Origin: Hydractinia symbiolongicarpus
Taxonomy: Eukaryota > Cnidaria > Hydrozoa > Anthoathecata > Hydractiniidae
NCBI RefSeq assembly: GCF_029227915.1
Contig: NC_079886.1
Span: 5,704,001-5,768,000, forward strand
Direction: 5' to 3'
Length of the DNA: 64,000 nucleotides
Shown: piece by piece, positions 62,019 to 64,000 of the stretch
Layout: each line of letters opens with the position of its first letter
Position numbering within the stretch: position 1 is the first letter of the stretch
Notes under the pieces: generated by a model
What the model was told of the DNA's origin: nothing
Databases searched by the model: none
Seen by the model: the letters and a program-made list of their open reading frames with translations, nothing else
Position numbers and translations under genes: made by a program

Positions 62019-62455
62019 CTCGTTGCAGGGGGAGGGGGGTTGATTGGTGGTGTATACAAGGGAAGGAAAAAAGGAAGTAAAAGTTGCTAGGGCAAATAAT
62101 ATAATCCATTATTTATAGCAATAGTATAGCTAGCCCATTACAAATTTTAATGAGAAAATATATATGAGGAGGGGGGGGGGTGCCAGCTATACCTGTGTTG
62201 ACAAATGTCGTCGTTGCCCTACATTGCTTCCCTTCACTACTACACATACTTATGAATTAGCAACTTCTCACAATTTATCAGAATATAACTATAATACAGC
62301 AGAAATTAAAAAAACAGGAGAGAAAAAATCAGAGAGAACGGTCAGCCCAGCTGCTACAAAAACTTACTTTTTCTTTCGTGTTTTGTCTTGATTAATTTGC
62401 CAGTCAATTGAAAAAATTCGAAATTTATTCACGGGTAACCAAGGCAAATGGCGCG

Positions 62456-62734
62456 AAAGTACGCGTCCCCTCTTCCTACACGCCGCGTCGCCCTTGTTTG
62501 CGCGTCTTTCCATCACGCAACGCGTCCTTCTGTTACGCATCGCGTCCTTCTATTACGCCTCGCATCTCTCTATTATTACATACGCGTCTCACTATTACGC
62601 CTCGCGACTCTCTATTTCGCCTCGCGTCCACCTATACTACGCCTCGCGACCTTGGGATCTATATTGCACCTCGACACTCTACTACGCAACACGACACTCT
62701 ATAGCGTGACTTTTGTCCAGTACATGACTCCATA
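62456..62734 (-). repeat. Right terminal inverted repeat of 6.2-kb transposon
   Basis: The inverse of 56521-56840. The outer ~120 bp is nearly identical, with one clear substitution (GGTGCAAT against GGTTCAAT on the matching strand). Inward, the 20-bp units are more diverged (ACGCGATGCGTAACAGAAGG, ACGCGTTGCGTGATGGAAAG) and fewer than on the left. Confidence 0.9.
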
Positions 62735-62751
62735 TATTTAATGCTCGTTTT

Positions 62752-62962
62752 TTGAGCTACGCAGACCCAATTAGGGACCGCGCTCTACTAGACAACTCCT
62801 GGCAACATCCAACGGCCCACACATGGAGCCATCTCCCCAATTTCCCTCACATGGCTTGGGTTAACCCGGGGCTATGACCCATGTTGAATCGCCGTCAAGA
62901 GGAATCGAACCCCGGTCTCCTGCACAAAGTACGAGAGCTATAACCACTAATTTACGGCGATT
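62752..62962 (-). repeat. tRNA-derived SINE
   Basis: On the minus strand the head starts TCGCCGTAAATTAGTGGTTA and ends GGGGTTCGATTCC...ACGGCGA. The acceptor-stem bases pair (TCGCCGT/ACGGCGA) and A and B boxes are present. The anticodon stem is mispaired and base 37 is not a purine, so it is not a tRNA gene. A body of about 130 bp follows, ending near 62752 just outside the transposon end. Confidence 0.7.
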
Positions 62963-63413
62963 TATAAAGATGTAAAGCATACCACTTTGTAAAAAGTTTA
63001 TCTTATCCTGATTATATTATGTTGAGATAAAAGAAATTTACCATTTATTAAGTAAAATTCGAAATAATAAAGCAAATCTAAAGCCACATTTTATTGTGTT
63101 TACGTGTTTAGAACATGACATGCTTCCTCGTGTTATGGAAAGCTGCCATTTCCTCGGTCTGGTCTATCAGCAACTGCCGGTACAGGGCCGCGAAAAGTGG
63201 GGAAAAAATGTACAGTAGAAGTTAAAACGGGGGAGCTTTTTTCTTTCCTCACTGAAAAACTGAGAAGAAAAATTGGAAGAAGAAAAGGTAGGTCGCGCTA
63301 CCATTTTGTTGTATTTTTTTTTTCGGATTAAACTCAGTCTAACGTCATCTCCCGGATGGCAAAAAAATGTCCCTTAGACATGGTGCCGCAAAACTCATGA
63401 AACGAACTTCAGG

Positions 63414-63489
63414 CAACCTCGTCCCCAGGGTCTTGTGGCCCCTGAGCCGTTATTACATACAAGGCAAAATGCCCTGGGAACGAGGTTAA
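63414..63489. mobile_element. 76-bp MITE with 8-bp target duplication
   Basis: The ends CAACCTCGTCCCCAGGG and CCCTGGGAACGAGGTT are inverted repeats. ACTTCAGG borders both sides (63406-63413 and 63490-63497). The interior is only about 40 bp. Related ends occur at 36467-36578 and 36928-36944. An 8-bp duplication fits hAT- or P-like elements. Confidence 0.8.
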
Positions 63490-63499
63490 ACTTCAGGGT

Positions 63500-63619
63500 A
63501 CGTCCGTCTCTCGGTTTGTCACGAAAATGGTAGCTTAGCTGCACAAGTAGCGAGACGCACGCAATGCGGTATAAAAAGGACGGGCGAACTCGTTGGTTTT
63601 TCCACAGGTTAACGACTAG
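63500..63619 (+). mobile_element. Helitron-like miniature element, fifth copy
   Basis: It contains AAAATGGTAGCTTAGCTGC, GCAATGCGGTATAAAAAGGA and a decayed hairpin (CTCGTTGGTTTTTCCACAGG), then TTAACGACTAG followed by T, as in the copies at 5491 and 48821. The 5' end is uncertain and adjoins the right duplication of the 76-bp MITE. Confidence 0.6.
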
Positions 63620-63978
63620 TAATTATAAAATTGTCCACTTGCGCTATAGGTTTTTGCAGAAGAAAAAAGCTGTAGTGCTAGAAAGCATGCTTTTTTCAGC
63701 CTTCCAACAGGTAAGAAACAACGAGATGCGTGGACCTTCTTCGTGTCCCCAGTTTGGTGCACGCTTTTTTAACTCTTATTTATATTCTCTATTATATGCA
63801 ACGATGCAGAAACTTGAGGGCTTCTATTTTACTCTGCGCGCTATTCTCTGCTTGTCTGAACTCTGCACGTTTGCCTAAATTTCAACTTTAATCACATACA
63901 GGACATTAAAATCAACCTTGATCTCAGGACCTGTCTCTTATTTATATAACTTTCTTTTTAATTGTTTTTCGTGTCACT

Positions 63979-64000
63979 CAGGGGCGGATCCAGGATTTTT
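63979..64000. mobile_element. Possible hAT element end, cut by window edge
   Basis: The window closes with CAGGGGCGGATCCAGGATTT plus T. That is the form of hAT terminal inverted repeats common in animal genomes (CAGGGG-type start). The rest of the element lies outside the window. Confidence 0.5.

Larger units (their letters stand above)
56521..62734 (-). mobile_element. 6.2-kb DNA transposon carrying integrase and HECT genes
   Basis: The ends are TATGGAGTCATGTACTGGAC and its exact inverted match, continuing with near identity for about 120 bp and then as degenerate 20-bp repeats (left to about 56840, right from about 62456). TATTTAA borders both ends directly (56514-56520 and 62735-62741), a 7-bp target duplication. 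Two minus-strand genes lie inside: the HECT-type gene (61547 to 59494) and the DDE transposase (58779 to 57337). Both frames are open and the ends agree closely, so the copy may be recent. The transposase type suggests an IS3EU-like or other rve-integrase DNA transposon; that family name is inference. The isolated MITE end at 62001-62018 shows a later or nested insertion. Confidence 0.85.

Noticed and set aside
62890-62962. tRNA gene on the minus strand
   Set aside because: The acceptor stem pairs, but the anticodon stem has mismatches and position 37 is T. A SINE body follows.

Overview
The window looks like an AT-rich cnidarian (probably hydrozoan) chromosome segment. The evidence is multi-exon genes with short coding exons and GT-AG introns, animal-only families (a Wnt ligand), and a dense load of decayed metazoan transposons. 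No bacterial operons, rRNA, intact tRNA or CRISPR array were seen. The organism call is inference from gene content.

Host genes, left to right. (1) A three-exon, highly divergent Wnt ligand on the + strand (11.35-15.78 kb). It keeps the Wnt frame but lacks the stretch that carries the acylated serine. (2) A single-exon 629-residue multipass membrane protein on + (19.18-21.07 kb) with a disordered tail holding about nine Q-T motifs of the dynein light chain LC8 type. (3) CHMP5, an ESCRT-III-related protein, complete in eight exons on - (25.19-29.15 kb). (4) A 131-residue single-pass membrane protein candidate on + (38.37-38.77 kb). (5) CWF19L1, complete in 18 exons on - (40.05-49.52 kb), including a 17-nt first coding exon and a 23-nt microexon. 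These genes share no evident pathway; they are ordinary chromosomal neighbours.

The rest is mostly mobile-element sediment. It includes small Helitron-like elements ending in a hairpin plus CTAG, a piggyBac-type MITE, a Harbinger-like MITE, a two-copy MITE family with a third isolated end, a 640-bp element with target duplication TATAC, and a 1.3-kb element with an internal repeat also present at 32.8 kb. Also present are a pogo/Tigger transposase relic, a Penelope-type GIY-YIG relic, two LINE reverse transcriptase relics and tRNA-derived SINEs.

The most striking region is 56.52-62.73 kb: a 6.2-kb DNA transposon with about 280-300-bp inverted repeats built from a 20-bp minisatellite, flanked by TATTTAA duplications. 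It carries two apparently intact minus-strand genes. One is a DDE (IS3/rve-type) integrase-like transposase. The other is a two-exon protein with a C2HC finger, a CUE-like domain and a HECT-type ubiquitin ligase domain that keeps its catalytic cysteine position.

The first 11 kb, 15.8-19.2 kb and several shorter stretches hold no gene I can support. All exon structures were read by eye from splice consensus and protein family similarity, without searches.
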